Assembly: GCF_001420695.1 (NCBI RefSeq)
Contig: NZ_LJJB01000010.1
Coordinates: 124,001-188,000 of the forward strand
Origin: Brevibacillus choshinensis
GTDB taxonomy: Bacteria > Bacillota > Bacilli > Brevibacillales > Brevibacillaceae
Direction of reading: 5' to 3'
DNA: 64,000 bases
In this document: in pieces, positions 16,412 through 26,065 of the stretch
How the letters are laid out: every line of letters starts with the position of its first letter
Numbering within the stretch: the stretch's first letter is position 1
Notes under the pieces: generated by a model
The model's input: only the letters and a program-made list of their open reading frames with translations
What the model was told of the DNA's origin: nothing
The model's database searches: none
Program-made: the position numbers and the translations under genes

Positions 16412-19400
16412 TTAGACCAAACTTGAACCCTCAACAACCGCTTGCGCATCCTCACGGGAAATCAGTACCGCGCGAGCTTTGCCGCCACTTTGTCCTGCTA
16501 CGTATCCGTCCGCCTCCATCATTTCGATCAAGCGTGCTGCCCTATTGTAGCCAACGCGGAACCTGCGCTGCAGACCGGATGCGGACGCCTGGCCTTGTTC
16601 AGCCACAAACACGAGGGCTTCTAGATAAAGGGGATCATCACCAGCATCAAACGATTGAACTTGCTGTTCCAAATCTTCCTTGCTGAAAATATAAGAAGGT
16701 TTTCTTTGCTTTTTAATGACATGCGTGATTCGTTCGATCTCGTCATCTGATACGAAGTTCCCTTGCAGACGGACAGGCGTCGTTCCACTCTCCAGGAAGA
16801 GCATATCCCCGCGTCCCAGAAGTCGCTCTGCTCCGGACTGATCGAGAATCGTCCGGGAGTCCACCTGGGAGAATACCGCAAACGCCAGACGGGTAGGCAC
16901 GTTTGCCTTGATGTTACCGGTAATGACGTCTACGGAAGGGCGTTGGGTAGCGAGCAGCAGATGAATACCACAAGCTCGCGCCTTTTGAGCGATCCGTATG
17001 ATGCAATCCTCGACATCCTGCGGTGACACCATCATCAGGTCAGCCAGCTCGTCAATCACGATGACGATGTAAGGGAGCGTATCATCCGTCGTTTGGTTAT
17101 AGCGATCGATATCTCGTACCCCGGCTTCTACAAACAGCGTGTACCGCTTCTCCATCTCCTCCACCGCCCACTTGAGGGCAGCGGTCGCTTGTTTCGCTTC
17201 GGTAACGACAGGTGTCACCAGATGCGGCAAATGGTTATACGGTGCCAGCTCCACCATTTTCGGGTCGATCAAAAGCAAACGGACTTGTTCTGGTGTAGCT
17301 TTGTACAGCAAGCTGACAATGATCGAGTTGATGCAAACGCTCTTCCCTGATCCAGTCGAGCCAGCGATCAAGCCATGTGGCATCTTTTTGATGTCCGCAA
17401 TGATCGGTTCGCCACCGATGTCCATCCCTAACGCTACAGCTAATGGAGAGCTGTGCTCCTGGAATTTATCGGAGCCGATGATCGTGCTGATCATGACAGG
17501 ACGGCTCGACAGATTTGGCACTTCGATCCCGATCGCATTGCGACCCGGGATAGGCGCTTCGATACGGATGTCCTTGGCTGCCAGATTGAGCTTGATGTCA
17601 TCAACCAGACCGGTAATCTTGTTTACTTTGACACCCGGAGCAGGCTGTAGCTCAAAGCGAGTCACGGATGGACCTTTGACGATGCCTACTACTTGGGCAC
17701 TTACGTTGAAATTGGACAACGTCTCTTCTAACAGCAGTTTTTGCAGCTGCGTGTGCTCGTCGTCGTCATCGCTCGGGATCGGACTCGGATTGAGCAGGTC
17801 TAACTGAGGCATGCTGTAGGACAGTTCCAGCTCTTCTTTATCCTCCGGTGTTTGTTCCATTTGTGTTTGACTGGAAGTTTCTACTGTTGCCATTTGCATG
17901 GTCGTTGACTCAGCCGGCGCTAGCACTGGAGTCAACGGGTGACGGATCGGCACTTCCTGCTCTACCATTGGCACATCTGCTTCGGCACGTTCCAATAATC
18001 GGTTTATTGCCGGGATGTAAACAGCACTGTCCTCCGCACTTTCGACGCTTTCGACGCTTTCGACGCTTTCGGCGCTTTCTTCAACGGCGAGGTGTACCTC
18101 ATCCGGTTCAGTCGTCTCCTCGTCCTCCAGATGGTACAGAACCGCTTCGTCTTCAGCATATGGAGTTGGCACGGCAGATGGCGTATGTTCCTGGAAGTCA
18201 TCTTGAAGAGGAACCGGTTCTGATACTGGTTCTCCTTCTGTCTCATGTTCTTGAGTTGGAACTAAGTCTTGAGTAGTTTCTAGTTCCTGAGATGTCTGTA
18301 GTTCCTGATCCGCCACTGGCTTCAGTAGGGTCTCTGGTTCGAAATGTGTCTCTGGTTCAGGCTCCACTACCGCCTGCACAGAGCTGTCTTCAGTCATCAC
18401 CCAGCGTTCTTCTCGCTCGTCCTCTTCATGTTCAGCTGGATAGCCACTGAAATGGGATGAGTCGAGATTCTCTTCTCCCTCTACGGCTTGTACTACTATC
18501 TCGTTGGATTCCTCTGCTTGGTCTGATTCCGACTCTGTAGATTCTGCTTCCTCTACCAACGCAACTGCTTGCTCAAACTCAGGCTCAGGCTCTTCGGCGG
18601 AAGTAGGCATCTCTACTTGAACCGTTACTGCTGTTTCTTTCAGTCCTTTTCCAATAACGCTCCAAGCAAATTCCTCGTCTTCCTTTTGCTCGTGAACAGG
18701 CTCATGATCGTCAGAGAGCGCGACCGATTCAAGATTCACGTCCTGGTCTTTTTCGACTGCCGCATCGTGATTCTCTACCAGATCGTCCTCTAACGTGATG
18801 CCAATCTGCTCTACTACACTACCAGCTCTATCGGTCACCTCTACTGGTGGAGACGCTACGACTGGAAGCTCTGCCTCCATCCCCTTTGCCCGTTCGTTGA
18901 TCTGCTGCTGATCCCACTGCTTCAGCTGGTTTAGATGCTCTTCCTGCTCGATACGGGGATACACGATCCCTGCAGTCGTGTGAATCCGATGCTCCTCTTC
19001 ACGTGTCGCTGGCGTAATTTTGCCATAGACAGGAGAAACAACATCAGAAGGCTTGTACGCCTTCTTGGTTTCCTCCGGTTGACTGGTACGTACGGGTGGC
19101 TCCGTCCTCCGTTCGACTTGTCGAGCTACTCGCTCTGCCGATTTGTCTGGCATGGCCTTTGCTATCTCTTGATTTCTACTCGTCTCTATATTCCTGCTGG
19201 TATATGGTGCAGGAGTGCTGTTACGGACGTTAGATTCTGTAGATCCCGTATCACGAGTTGCGCCTGGTTGGCGCTCCCATGAAGGCTGCCTCTGCTCACG
19301 TGAAGACGATCCATTGTCCGCCTGTTTTTCTTTTCGTCTTTTCTCCGGATATTCATCAGGAACGACAGGAAAACGAAATTGACGTTCTCTTTCCTGTCTG

Positions 19401-19567
19401 GACTGTTCCCCTGCCCGACTGTTAGCCCGCTCTTTCGGGTAGATGCTCTTTGTCTTTGCCTGGAGCTGACGGGGAGCTTGTTGAACGGGGGAACGCACTT
19501 CATTTTCTATCCGTTGTTCTTCTTCGCCCTGAAAAAAACTCATCAGCTTTTGAAGCCACGACCACAT
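16412..19567 (-). CDS. sftA: FtsK/SpoIIIE-type DNA translocase lacking membrane helices (SftA-like)
   Basis: ATP-driven double-stranded DNA pump that clears chromosomes from the division septum. The 1051 residues lack the N-terminal membrane helices of SpoIIIE and begin WSWLQKLMSFFQGEEEQ, as in soluble SftA (YtpS). Residues 30-580 are low-complexity and highly acidic (Glu, Val, Gln, Pro), including a SVESVESVESAEDS repeat. The motor starts near 585 (SYSMPQLDLL) with the alpha and beta regions, Walker A in AGSTGSGKS near 735, Walker B in YIVIVIDELADLMMV, and a C-terminal gamma winged helix (QASASGLQRRFRVGYNRAAR) that reads KOPS-like sites. The acidic linker is longer than I expect for Bacillus SftA and may tether the motor to the divisome. 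ATG at 19567 is the only start that fits. Confidence 0.92.
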   Translation of the reverse strand: MWSWLQKLMSFFQGEEEQRIENEVRSPVQQAPRQLQAKTKSIYPKERANSRAGEQSRQERERQFRFPVVPDEYPEKRRKEKQADNGSSSREQRQPSWERQPGATRDTGSTESNVRNSTPAPYTSRNIETSRNQEIAKAMPDKSAERVARQVERRTEPPVRTSQPEETKKAYKPSDVVSPVYGKITPATREEEHRIHTTAGIVYPRIEQEEHLNQLKQWDQQQINERAKGMEAELPVVASPPVEVTDRAGSVVEQIGITLEDDLVENHDAAVEKDQDVNLESVALSDDHEPVHEQKEDEEFAWSVIGKGLKETAVTVQVEMPTSAEEPEPEFEQAVALVEEAESTESESDQAEESNEIVVQAVEGEENLDSSHFSGYPAEHEEDEREERWVMTEDSSVQAVVEPEPETHFEPETLLKPVADQELQTSQELETTQDLVPTQEHETEGEPVSEPVPLQDDFQEHTPSAVPTPYAEDEAVLYHLEDEETTEPDEVHLAVEESAESVESVESVESAEDSAVYIPAINRLLERAEADVPMVEQEVPIRHPLTPVLAPAESTTMQMATVETSSQTQMEQTPEDKEELELSYSMPQLDLLNPSPIPSDDDDEHTQLQKLLLEETLSNFNVSAQVVGIVKGPSVTRFELQPAPGVKVNKITGLVDDIKLNLAAKDIRIEAPIPGRNAIGIEVPNLSSRPVMISTIIGSDKFQEHSSPLAVALGMDIGGEPIIADIKKMPHGLIAGSTGSGKSVCINSIIVSLLYKATPEQVRLLLIDPKMVELAPYNHLPHLVTPVVTEAKQATAALKWAVEEMEKRYTLFVEAGVRDIDRYNQTTDDTLPYIVIVIDELADLMMVSPQDVEDCIIRIAQKARACGIHLLLATQRPSVDVITGNIKANVPTRLAFAVFSQVDSRTILDQSGAERLLGRGDMLFLESGTTPVRLQGNFVSDDEIERITHVIKKQRKPSYIFSKEDLEQQVQSFDAGDDPLYLEALVFVAEQGQASASGLQRRFRVGYNRAARLIEMMEADGYVAGQSGGKARAVLISREDAQAVVEGSSLV

Positions 19568-19735
19568 GTTGCAACGCCCTTTCCTTCACTAACCATCTTT
19601 TCCCTTTCATCTTACCATGAATCTCCTATGAATTTTGCGAGATTGTGATTTTTTTCCGTTTTTGCGAAACCTTTTCCCATTTCAAGCGTAGTACAAAGAG
19701 GGACTGCAAAAAGATACATAGGGGAGGAACAACAC

Positions 19736-21001
19736 ATGTGGAAAAAAGGAAGCGCCCTACTCGTTGCGGGTATGCTGGTGCTAACCGGATGTTCAGGTGA
19801 AGCATCCTTGGTTCGCGATTCGATCGTGGCATCGATCGAAAAACCAAACTACGATTATCAGGGTACGTTGAAACTGACAGGTGACGTTGATAAGTTGCCA
19901 GCAGCTTTCGGCGAAGCAGCTGATAAAGAAGATACTGCTATCTTTTCAGCACTCAAAGCTGGCGTGACCATGAAGGGCTCTCAGCTTGACCTGAAAAATA
20001 CGAAGGTTCAGTTTGAAGTAAACGATGACAAACTGCTTCGCGACAACAAACTGTGGGCTGGCGACAAAAAAGCCTCTGTTGAGCTGATCGTGGCCGATGA
20101 CAATTTTTACGCAAAAACGCCATTGGACAGCAAATATCTGAAAATCAGTGCAGATACAACAAGTGCTCTGGGTGGCTTTGGCGGATCCGATGCGGACCCT
20201 GCCAAACTGAAAGAGTATCAGGACAAAATGAACGACCTCGCGATCAACTTCATGAAGAAATACATCGCGAAATACGGCTACACACTCTCCAACGCGAAGA
20301 ACATGGGTGTGGAGACAGTCGAATTGCCTAACGGCGAAAAAGTGAAGGCAACTCACGTAAACATCAAGATTGATGCCAAAGAATTAGTGAAAATGTTCTT
20401 CTTCACTGCAAATGATGCTGTAGCAAGCAAAGATGTAAAAGACTTTGCCATCGACATGATGGTTCTCGCTAACTCCCTGCAGGAAGAGCTGGACCCTGAG
20501 ATGGGCAAAACGACAGAAGCAGAAAAACGCGCATTGGCGGAAGCAACTGTAACCGAAGGACTCCAATCTGCAAAAGAATGGTTGGATGAAACCGGCAAAG
20601 TATATACGCCTGAGAAAATCGTAGAAGAAATGAAGAAGGAAGGATTCCATGGCCTCGCTTGGAACCTTGACTTCTACATCGACGATGCGAAAATGTCTGT
20701 TCACCAGAAGAGCGAGCTGAGCGTCACTTTCCAAGCTCCAGAGATGAAACAGCCTCTGACAGTTGGTTTGGCAGCCGATCAATACGTGTATAACTTCGGA
20801 AAAGCTACCAAGTATGACATCCCTGCGAAAGATGCGGGACTCACTGTTGAGCAGCTGTATGAAGACGAAAAAGCCATTAACAATTTCAGTGACAAAGGCT
20901 TCTTGCGCCCAATCGCAGAGAGCTTGCTGGAGCAACATAAATGGCAAAAGGAATGGGAAGCTGAGCTGGAAGCAGAAGAAGTTGAGGTCGTTTCCCCATA
21001 A
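19736..21001 (+). CDS. Uncharacterised lipoprotein, 421 residues
   Basis: Secreted protein anchored to the outer face of the membrane: KKGSALLVAGMLVLTGC is a type II signal peptide with the lipobox cysteine at residue 19. The mature part is rich in Lys, Asp, Glu and Ala and reads as repeated amphipathic strands: DYQGTLKLTGDVDKLPAA, TMKGSQLDLKNTKVQFEVND, KKASVELIVADDNFYAKTP. That pattern suggests a LolA-like or DUF-type lipid-binding fold, but this is only an impression. The C-terminus is acidic (EWEAELEAEEVEVV). A good GGGGAGG ribosome site precedes the ATG. It is a monocistronic unit with a strong terminator at 21051. Function unknown. Confidence 0.85.
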   Translation: MWKKGSALLVAGMLVLTGCSGEASLVRDSIVASIEKPNYDYQGTLKLTGDVDKLPAAFGEAADKEDTAIFSALKAGVTMKGSQLDLKNTKVQFEVNDDKLLRDNKLWAGDKKASVELIVADDNFYAKTPLDSKYLKISADTTSALGGFGGSDADPAKLKEYQDKMNDLAINFMKKYIAKYGYTLSNAKNMGVETVELPNGEKVKATHVNIKIDAKELVKMFFFTANDAVASKDVKDFAIDMMVLANSLQEELDPEMGKTTEAEKRALAEATVTEGLQSAKEWLDETGKVYTPEKIVEEMKKEGFHGLAWNLDFYIDDAKMSVHQKSELSVTFQAPEMKQPLTVGLAADQYVYNFGKATKYDIPAKDAGLTVEQLYEDEKAINNFSDKGFLRPIAESLLEQHKWQKEWEAELEAEEVEVVSP

Positions 21002-21050
21002 TAAAATCTTGACGCTGCACACACCAACACGCGTCATCAGATTATGAGCG

Positions 21051-21078
21051 AAAGCCCCGTTTGATAGCGGGGCTTTTG
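21051..21078 (+). terminator. Terminator of the 421-residue lipoprotein gene
   Basis: AAAGCCCCG (21051-21059) pairs with CGGGGCTTT (21068-21076) around an 8-base loop, followed by T-rich sequence. It lies 50 bases after the stop. Confidence 0.88.
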
Positions 21079-21130
21079 TTTTGCAGAAAAAGACCTTTCC
21101 CCTCGTGGGTTCCTATTTTGGAGGTATATC

Positions 21131-22354
21131 ATGGACAAAAATCTCTGGTTTCTGGCAATTGCGTTGGTGGTTGTCTTTCTGTCCATTGCCGGGATCAGAC
21201 TGTTCCAAAGCAATGCAGACCTTCCATCACCGACACCACATTCGATCGTAACCACCTTCAAGGACAACCCGCAGACAAGCCGCGCTTTCACTTGGTATAC
21301 AACAAGCCCGAGTGCCGAGACCATTCTCCAACTCGTTGCTGCGCCTGGAATCACCGATTTCAATCGAAATGACGTGATCTCCATATCAGGGACGACCTCC
21401 ACGATCGACACTGGGAAAGGGGTCATGCAAGGTGTTCACAAGGTCCATGCGACTAATCTTGCTCCAGGCACTCGTTACTCCTATCGGGTCGGTAGTAGGG
21501 CGGACAATGGATGGAGTCCCCCAGCTGAATTTGAAACGGAGGCAGCACGCACGAGTGAATTTACTTTCATCAACGTAACGGATTCACAAGGAAAAAAGGA
21601 TCTGGATTTCGAACTATGGGGCAACACGCTGACGAAGGCATTTGAGACCTTCCCTGACTCAGCCTTCGTCGTGCATAACGGGGATTTGACTGAGGATCCT
21701 GAGAATGAGAGCGGTTGGTTTTCGTTTTTTGATCGTGCCCAGACGCTGCTTCGTCGTTATCCACTCATGCCAGCCACGGGGAATCACGATGAAATCGATG
21801 GAAATGCCGAGCGGTTTCTTTCGCACTTCAACCTGCCTGAAAACGGGGCGAAAAGTTCAAATCTAGGTACGAGCTATTCATTTGATTACGGCCCTGCGCA
21901 CTTTGTTTACCTAAACACCGAATCGAAAGTGAAAAAGCAAACTGAATGGTTGAAAGCCGATCTGGCTGCTACCAAACAGACCTGGATCATCGTTGCGTTG
22001 CACCACGGGCCATATGGTGGCAATCAAAATGATGCCGTGCTCGACAAGTGGGTTCCTCTCTTCGATGAGTTCGGAGTGGACCTGGTGCTCCAAGGTCATA
22101 ATCATGAATATTCACGTTCCTATCCCTTGAAAGGCAATCAAATCGTCAAGGATGGAGATGGTACCGTATACGTCGTAACCAATGTTGCTGGGAGCAAATG
22201 GAACAAAAAGAAAGACGATCAGTTCTATCATGCTGTCCATTTTCAGAACGGCAAGCCGATGTTTGCGGGAATCCGAATCAGCGGTGACCGCTTACTCTAT
22301 GCAGCCTACGATATCGACGGAGAAAAGTTAGATACCTTTACCTTGAAAAAGTAG
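21131..22354 (+). CDS. Membrane-anchored purple-acid-phosphatase-like metallophosphoesterase
   Basis: Extracytoplasmic phosphoesterase of 407 residues. Seen: an N-terminal membrane anchor (LWFLAIALVVVFLSIAGIRL), a fibronectin-like domain at about residues 35-140 typical of purple acid phosphatases (RAFTWYTT, NLAPGTRYSYRVG), then the metallophosphoesterase domain with INVTDSQG, NGDLTEDPE, TGNHDE, ALHHGPYGG and GHNHEYSRSYP. All five metal-binding blocks are present, with Gln at the third position of the first. The likely role is phosphate release from phosphomonoesters outside the cell, but substrates cannot be told from sequence. GGAGG precedes the ATG. It is a single gene behind the lipoprotein terminator. 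Confidence 0.9.
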   Translation: MDKNLWFLAIALVVVFLSIAGIRLFQSNADLPSPTPHSIVTTFKDNPQTSRAFTWYTTSPSAETILQLVAAPGITDFNRNDVISISGTTSTIDTGKGVMQGVHKVHATNLAPGTRYSYRVGSRADNGWSPPAEFETEAARTSEFTFINVTDSQGKKDLDFELWGNTLTKAFETFPDSAFVVHNGDLTEDPENESGWFSFFDRAQTLLRRYPLMPATGNHDEIDGNAERFLSHFNLPENGAKSSNLGTSYSFDYGPAHFVYLNTESKVKKQTEWLKADLAATKQTWIIVALHHGPYGGNQNDAVLDKWVPLFDEFGVDLVLQGHNHEYSRSYPLKGNQIVKDGDGTVYVVTNVAGSKWNKKKDDQFYHAVHFQNGKPMFAGIRISGDRLLYAAYDIDGEKLDTFTLKK

Positions 22355-22355
22355 A

Positions 22356-22405
22356 AAAAGGGGTTATCTCACTGCCATTTTACATGGCTTTAGAAGAGCC
22401 CCTTT
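22356..22405. terminator. Likely bidirectional terminator between the phosphoesterase and cysC
   Basis: AAAAGGGG (22356-22363) can pair with CCCCTTT (22399-22405), with a partial inner stem. It lies between convergent stop codons at 22354 and 22416. The long loop makes it less certain than the others. Confidence 0.5.
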
Positions 22406-22415
22406 CCTACGTCTG

Positions 22416-23021
22416 TTAGATAATCCCTCTTGCCTTCAGATAATCTAGCACAGTATGTACCGATTCTTCGACTGAAAGTTCCCCACTCTCAATCACCAGC
22501 TCCGGTGCCGCAGGCTCCTCATACGGTGACGAGATGCCCGTAAATTGACTGATCTCTCCAGCTCTCGCCTTTTGGTACAAGCCTTTCACATCCCGTCGCT
22601 CGCACTCCTCCAGGGAGCATTTGACATAGACCTCGACGAACTCTCCGTCTGCTACCAGGCTCCGCGCCAGCTCGCGATCCTCCTGAAATGGTGAGATAAA
22701 GGCAGTCAAGGTAATGACTCCTGCGTCAACAAACAGCTTTGCCACTTCCCCGATCCGACGAATGTTTTCTTTTCGGTCTTCCGCTCCAAAGCCCAAGCCA
22801 CGGTTGAGTCCAAGCCGGATATTATCTCCATCCAATACATAGCTAGCGAGACCCCGCTGATGCAGCTCATACTCCACCGCATTGGCCAATGTCGACTTCC
22901 CTGCACCAGACAGACCTGTAAACCAGATCACGCAGCTTTTATGTCCTGCACGCTGTTGCCTGTCCTCTTTTGTCACCGTAGTAGAATGCCATACGAGGTT
23001 GGCCGTTGTTTCTCTCCTCAT
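22416..23021 (-). CDS. cysC: Adenylylsulfate kinase
   Basis: Phosphorylates adenylylsulfate (APS) to PAPS in sulfate activation. The 201 residues match CysC. Seen: Walker A in [56 protein letters not shown] and the LTAFISPF strand, [20 protein letters not shown], and [19 protein letters not shown] at 23021 follows GGAGGAGGAAAGG; a longer in-frame reading to 23222 would overlap sat by about 180 bases and is rejected. It is the last gene of the sulfur operon, 17 bases after sat. If CysH reduces APS directly, CysC may mainly supply PAPS for sulfotransfer or for a PAPS route. Confidence 0.96.
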   Translation of the reverse strand: MRRETTANLVWHSTTVTKEDRQQRAGHKSCVIWFTGLSGAGKSTLANAVEYELHQRGLASYVLDGDNIRLGLNRGLGFGAEDRKENIRRIGEVAKLFVDAGVITLTAFISPFQEDRELARSLVADGEFVEVYVKCSLEECERRDVKGLYQKARAGEISQFTGISSPYEEPAAPELVIESGELSVEESVHTVLDYLKARGII

Positions 23022-23038
23022 CCTTTCCTCCTCCTCTC

Positions 23039-24181
23039 TCAGACAGAAATGGTCTGTAATCCTTCGATCAAGACTCGAGCGACTTCCGCGCGGCTGAACT
23101 CTGCCGGTGGCGCTTCCCCTTTCGAAAGCATTTCCCTCACTTTGGTCCCTGACAAGGCAACATGATGCTTTGCATCGTGGGGGCACGTCTTGTTGGATGC
23201 CATGTTTCCGCACGTGCGGCAATAGAAGCTGTTTTCAAAGAAAAGCGGCGTTATCCCCAGCTCCTCTGGAGTAAAATGACGGAAGATGTGCTGCGCATCG
23301 TACGTGCCGTAGTAATTGCCGACTCCAGCATGGTCTCGCCCTACAATAAAGTGCGTGCAGCCGTAGTTTTTCCGTACCATGGCATGGAAAATGGCTTCAC
23401 GAGGTCCCGCATAGCGCATCGCAGCAGGGAAGACTGCCAATTGTACACGCTGGGCAGGGTAATATTTTTCCAGCAGGACTTGGTAGCTTTTCATCCGAAC
23501 ATCTGCGGGAATGTCATCTGATTTCGTTTCCCCCACCAATGGATTGAGGAAGAGGCCATCTACAATTTCCAGCGCAGACTTTTGAATGTATTCATGCGCA
23601 CGGTGCACAGGATTGCGTGTCTGGAAGCCCACGATTGTCTTCCAGCCTTTTTCCGCAAAACTCTCTCTCGTTTCAGCAGGATCAAAATAATGGCTGGCAA
23701 ACTCTCCTTTTTCCGTCCGTTTTACGAGAGTGATCGGGCCACCGAGATAGACGGATGGACGCTCCAACAGCTTTTTCACACCTGGATGATTCACGTCGTC
23801 CGTTCCGTATACCTGACGCGCTTCTTCACCTTTGTCTGGCTGGTAAATATCTGTGATGGCCATAAGCCCGTAGACGGTTCCTTGATGGACCAGACTTACT
23901 TGCTCGCCCACTTGAAGTCCTTTCGCTACCGCTTCAGAGACAGGAAGCGTGATCGGGATGCTCCATACGGTTCCGTCTGCCAATCTCATTCGCTGTACGA
24001 CAGATTCATATTCGCGGCGGTCCAAAAATCCGGTGATCGGGCTGTAACCACCGATTGCAATCAGCTCTAGATCAGATAGGGCGAACCCATCCAGCTCTAC
24101 CTCATTCGTCACCTGTGACAGGTCTGCCTCCGGATCATAGCGATTGATCAAGATACCTCCATGTGGCGTGCTTCCACTCAT
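23039..24181 (-). CDS. sat: Sulfate adenylyltransferase (single-subunit Sat)
   Basis: ATP sulfurylase that forms APS from sulfate and ATP. The 380 residues match the Bacillus single-subunit enzyme rather than the CysDN pair. Seen: the [14 protein letters not shown] block with the paired histidines, [32 protein letters not shown], and the Cys-containing C-terminal part [20 protein letters not shown] then [13 protein letters not shown], which binds zinc in related enzymes. ATG at 24181 stands 8 bases after AGGAG; the in-frame GTG at 24190 would overlap that site. The neighbours cysH (46 bases upstream) and cysC are in the same operon. Confidence 0.96.
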   Translation of the reverse strand: MSGSTPHGGILINRYDPEADLSQVTNEVELDGFALSDLELIAIGGYSPITGFLDRREYESVVQRMRLADGTVWSIPITLPVSEAVAKGLQVGEQVSLVHQGTVYGLMAITDIYQPDKGEEARQVYGTDDVNHPGVKKLLERPSVYLGGPITLVKRTEKGEFASHYFDPAETRESFAEKGWKTIVGFQTRNPVHRAHEYIQKSALEIVDGLFLNPLVGETKSDDIPADVRMKSYQVLLEKYYPAQRVQLAVFPAAMRYAGPREAIFHAMVRKNYGCTHFIVGRDHAGVGNYYGTYDAQHIFRHFTPEELGITPLFFENSFYCRTCGNMASNKTCPHDAKHHVALSGTKVREMLSKGEAPPAEFSRAEVARVLIEGLQTISV

Positions 24182-24226
24182 CTCTTCCACTCCTCATCCC
24201 TGTTGGTTGTTTGCAGCTATTTTCGC

Positions 24227-24946
24227 TTATTTCGCCAAGTGGAGTCCGCACTCCGTTTTGCCTGCATGAGCAGCCCATCTGCCTGAGCGAGAATCCTCTC
24301 CAGGTGCTACTGTCCGCGTACAAGGCGCGCATCCGATGCTCGGGTAGTTTTGGTCATGCAAGGCGTTGTAGGGCAGCTCAAAAATGCGTATGTACTGCCA
24401 CACCTCTTCTGACTTCCAGTGAATGAGCGGACAAATCTTTAACGATTCAAACTTCCCGTCGCGGTTGACAAAATTCACTGACGCACGAGTAGCGGATTGC
24501 TCTCTACGCAGTCCAGACATCCAAGCTACTGCTCCTCTGAGTGCCTGATCCATTGGTTCGACCTTACGAATTTGACAGCACAGATCCGGTTGGTTGAGCC
24601 ACAGCTCATCTCCGTGGGCGGCAGCTTGTTGTGCCAGAGTCACCTCTGGTTGTTTGGCTGTAATACGCAAGTCCGGATATCTCGCACGAACTTTCTCAAT
24701 CAACTCGTAGGTTTCCTTGAAATGCAGATGGGTGTCCAAAAAAATGATCTGAGCATTCTTTTTTACATCACTGATCATATCGATGAGCACCATCGCTTCA
24801 GCCCCAAAGCTGCAGGAATAGATCAAATCATCCTGAAACGTTTGATAGGCCCACTTGATCACATCCAGAGTATCACCCTTACCCAATTGCTGATTGATGA
24901 CGGCGAGACGTTCGTCCGTAGCCGTTGCGTAACTCCAGTTGCTCAT
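24227..24946 (-). CDS. cysH: Phosphoadenylyl/adenylylsulfate reductase with iron-sulfur cysteines
   Basis: Reduces APS or PAPS to sulfite using thioredoxin. The 239 residues match CysH. Seen: the PP-loop region YSCSFGAEAMVLIDMI, the paired cysteines in CCQIRKVEP, the CAPCTR pair, and the catalytic ECGLH near the C-terminus. The CC plus CxxC set binds a 4Fe-4S cluster and marks enzymes of the assimilatory APS reductase type; Bacillus CysH accepts both APS and PAPS. Start ATG at 24946 follows GGAGGGGG and overlaps the cysP stop as ATGA, so translation is coupled. Substrate preference cannot be settled here. Confidence 0.96.
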   Translation of the reverse strand: MSNWSYATATDERLAVINQQLGKGDTLDVIKWAYQTFQDDLIYSCSFGAEAMVLIDMISDVKKNAQIIFLDTHLHFKETYELIEKVRARYPDLRITAKQPEVTLAQQAAAHGDELWLNQPDLCCQIRKVEPMDQALRGAVAWMSGLRREQSATRASVNFVNRDGKFESLKICPLIHWKSEEVWQYIRIFELPYNALHDQNYPSIGCAPCTRTVAPGEDSRSGRWAAHAGKTECGLHLAK

Positions 24947-26028
24947 ATGCCCCCTCCTTGATCATTGATCGAATTATTTTCCCTGCGAATGAGTCGAATC
25001 AGGACGACAAAACCCAGTGTCGATACGAAAACGCTGATGAGCGCGACAAGCATATAGAGATCCGAGCGCAGGAATACGTGCACAAAAGCAAAAGAGACAA
25101 CCAGAGAGGAGACGGGAGAGACGATCCAGACCATGAGGATCTGCTTGATGATCCCTTTTTGCCACAGCTTAAAGCCGTTCTCAGCTGTCCCCACGCCGAG
25201 TATGGCGCAGGTCGTTGCCTGAGTCAGCGGCACAGGAATCCCGAACAAGGATGCGAAGATGACCAAGGTTCCCCCGGTAGCCGACACGGCACTGCCCTGT
25301 AGAAGCGAGAGGGACGTAATTTTCTTCCCGTTTGTCTCGAGCACCTTTCCTCCCAGCCAGAGACAACCAATCGCGACCGCTACTCCGCCCATCCAGATCC
25401 CGGATGAAGTGCTCATCAAGCCTGCTCCCACCAGTGGGCCGACCGCGTTTGCTACATTGTTCATTCCTGCTGAAAAGGCTTCATACAGACCACATGCAAC
25501 CAACAGCCAGCGTAGCCAACGCTCACCTGTCGTACCCGGCTTTTGCAGATCGGGATAGCGTTGGTTGACCCGATGGATCAGCTTGCCAACGAGATAGGCT
25601 CCGAAAAAAGCTACGGCTGGTACAAGCAACCAAAAGCTCACAATCACAAGCAGATTCATGAGGTAGATGGACTGATAAGCCAGCCCTACCCCGACGATGG
25701 AACCGACCGTAACCTCACTGGTCGAGAGCGGAACTCCCAACAGGTTTGCGCCAAACAATGTCAGGGTAGCAGAAGCCAGAACAATTACGACCGTCTCCAC
25801 GATCATCAGACTAGTTGGGATAATGCCACCGCTGATGGTTTTGACGACTTCTCCCCCGCCTATGACCGCTCCGAGGAGTGCTGCTACGGCTACGAGAGCC
25901 ATGGCGACTCGCTTGTTCGGGACGGCCCCACTGCCATAAGCTGCGCCCATCGATGCAGCTGTCCCGCTCGCTCCAATATTCATGGCGAAAAACAAGGCAA
26001 TGGCGATTGCAACATAACTCCATCCCAC
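24943..26028 (-). CDS. cysP: Sulfate permease of the inorganic phosphate transporter family (CysP type)
   Basis: Membrane importer of 361 residues and about ten helices in the PiT superfamily. The same sequence features occur in B. subtilis CysP, a sulfate/thiosulfate carrier: FFAMNIGASGTAASMGAAYG, GGEVVKTISGGIIP, PLSTSEVTVGSIVGVG, AFSAGMNNVANAVGPLVGAG, VLETNGKKIT, and the C-terminal NDQGGGI. Its operon partners are all sulfur genes, which supports sulfate over phosphate. The preferred start is GTG at 26028, 11 bases after GGGAGG; GTG at 26040 would sit on that site. Its stop overlaps the cysH start by 4 bases. Confidence 0.93.
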   Translation of the reverse strand: MGWSYVAIAIALFFAMNIGASGTAASMGAAYGSGAVPNKRVAMALVAVAALLGAVIGGGEVVKTISGGIIPTSLMIVETVVIVLASATLTLFGANLLGVPLSTSEVTVGSIVGVGLAYQSIYLMNLLVIVSFWLLVPAVAFFGAYLVGKLIHRVNQRYPDLQKPGTTGERWLRWLLVACGLYEAFSAGMNNVANAVGPLVGAGLMSTSSGIWMGGVAVAIGCLWLGGKVLETNGKKITSLSLLQGSAVSATGGTLVIFASLFGIPVPLTQATTCAILGVGTAENGFKLWQKGIIKQILMVWIVSPVSSLVVSFAFVHVFLRSDLYMLVALISVFVSTLGFVVLIRLIRRENNSINDQGGGI

Positions 26029-26065
26029 GGGACCGAACACCTCCCATCACATGCCCGTCTGAAGA

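Noticed and set aside
18040-18078. Short tandem repeats considered as a CRISPR or minisatellite element
   Set aside because: The 9-base units have no spacers and are in frame within sftA, encoding a peptide repeat.
23022-23222. N-terminal extension of cysC
   Set aside because: It would overlap sat by about 180 bases and shows no family similarity; a strong ribosome site precedes the ATG at 23021.
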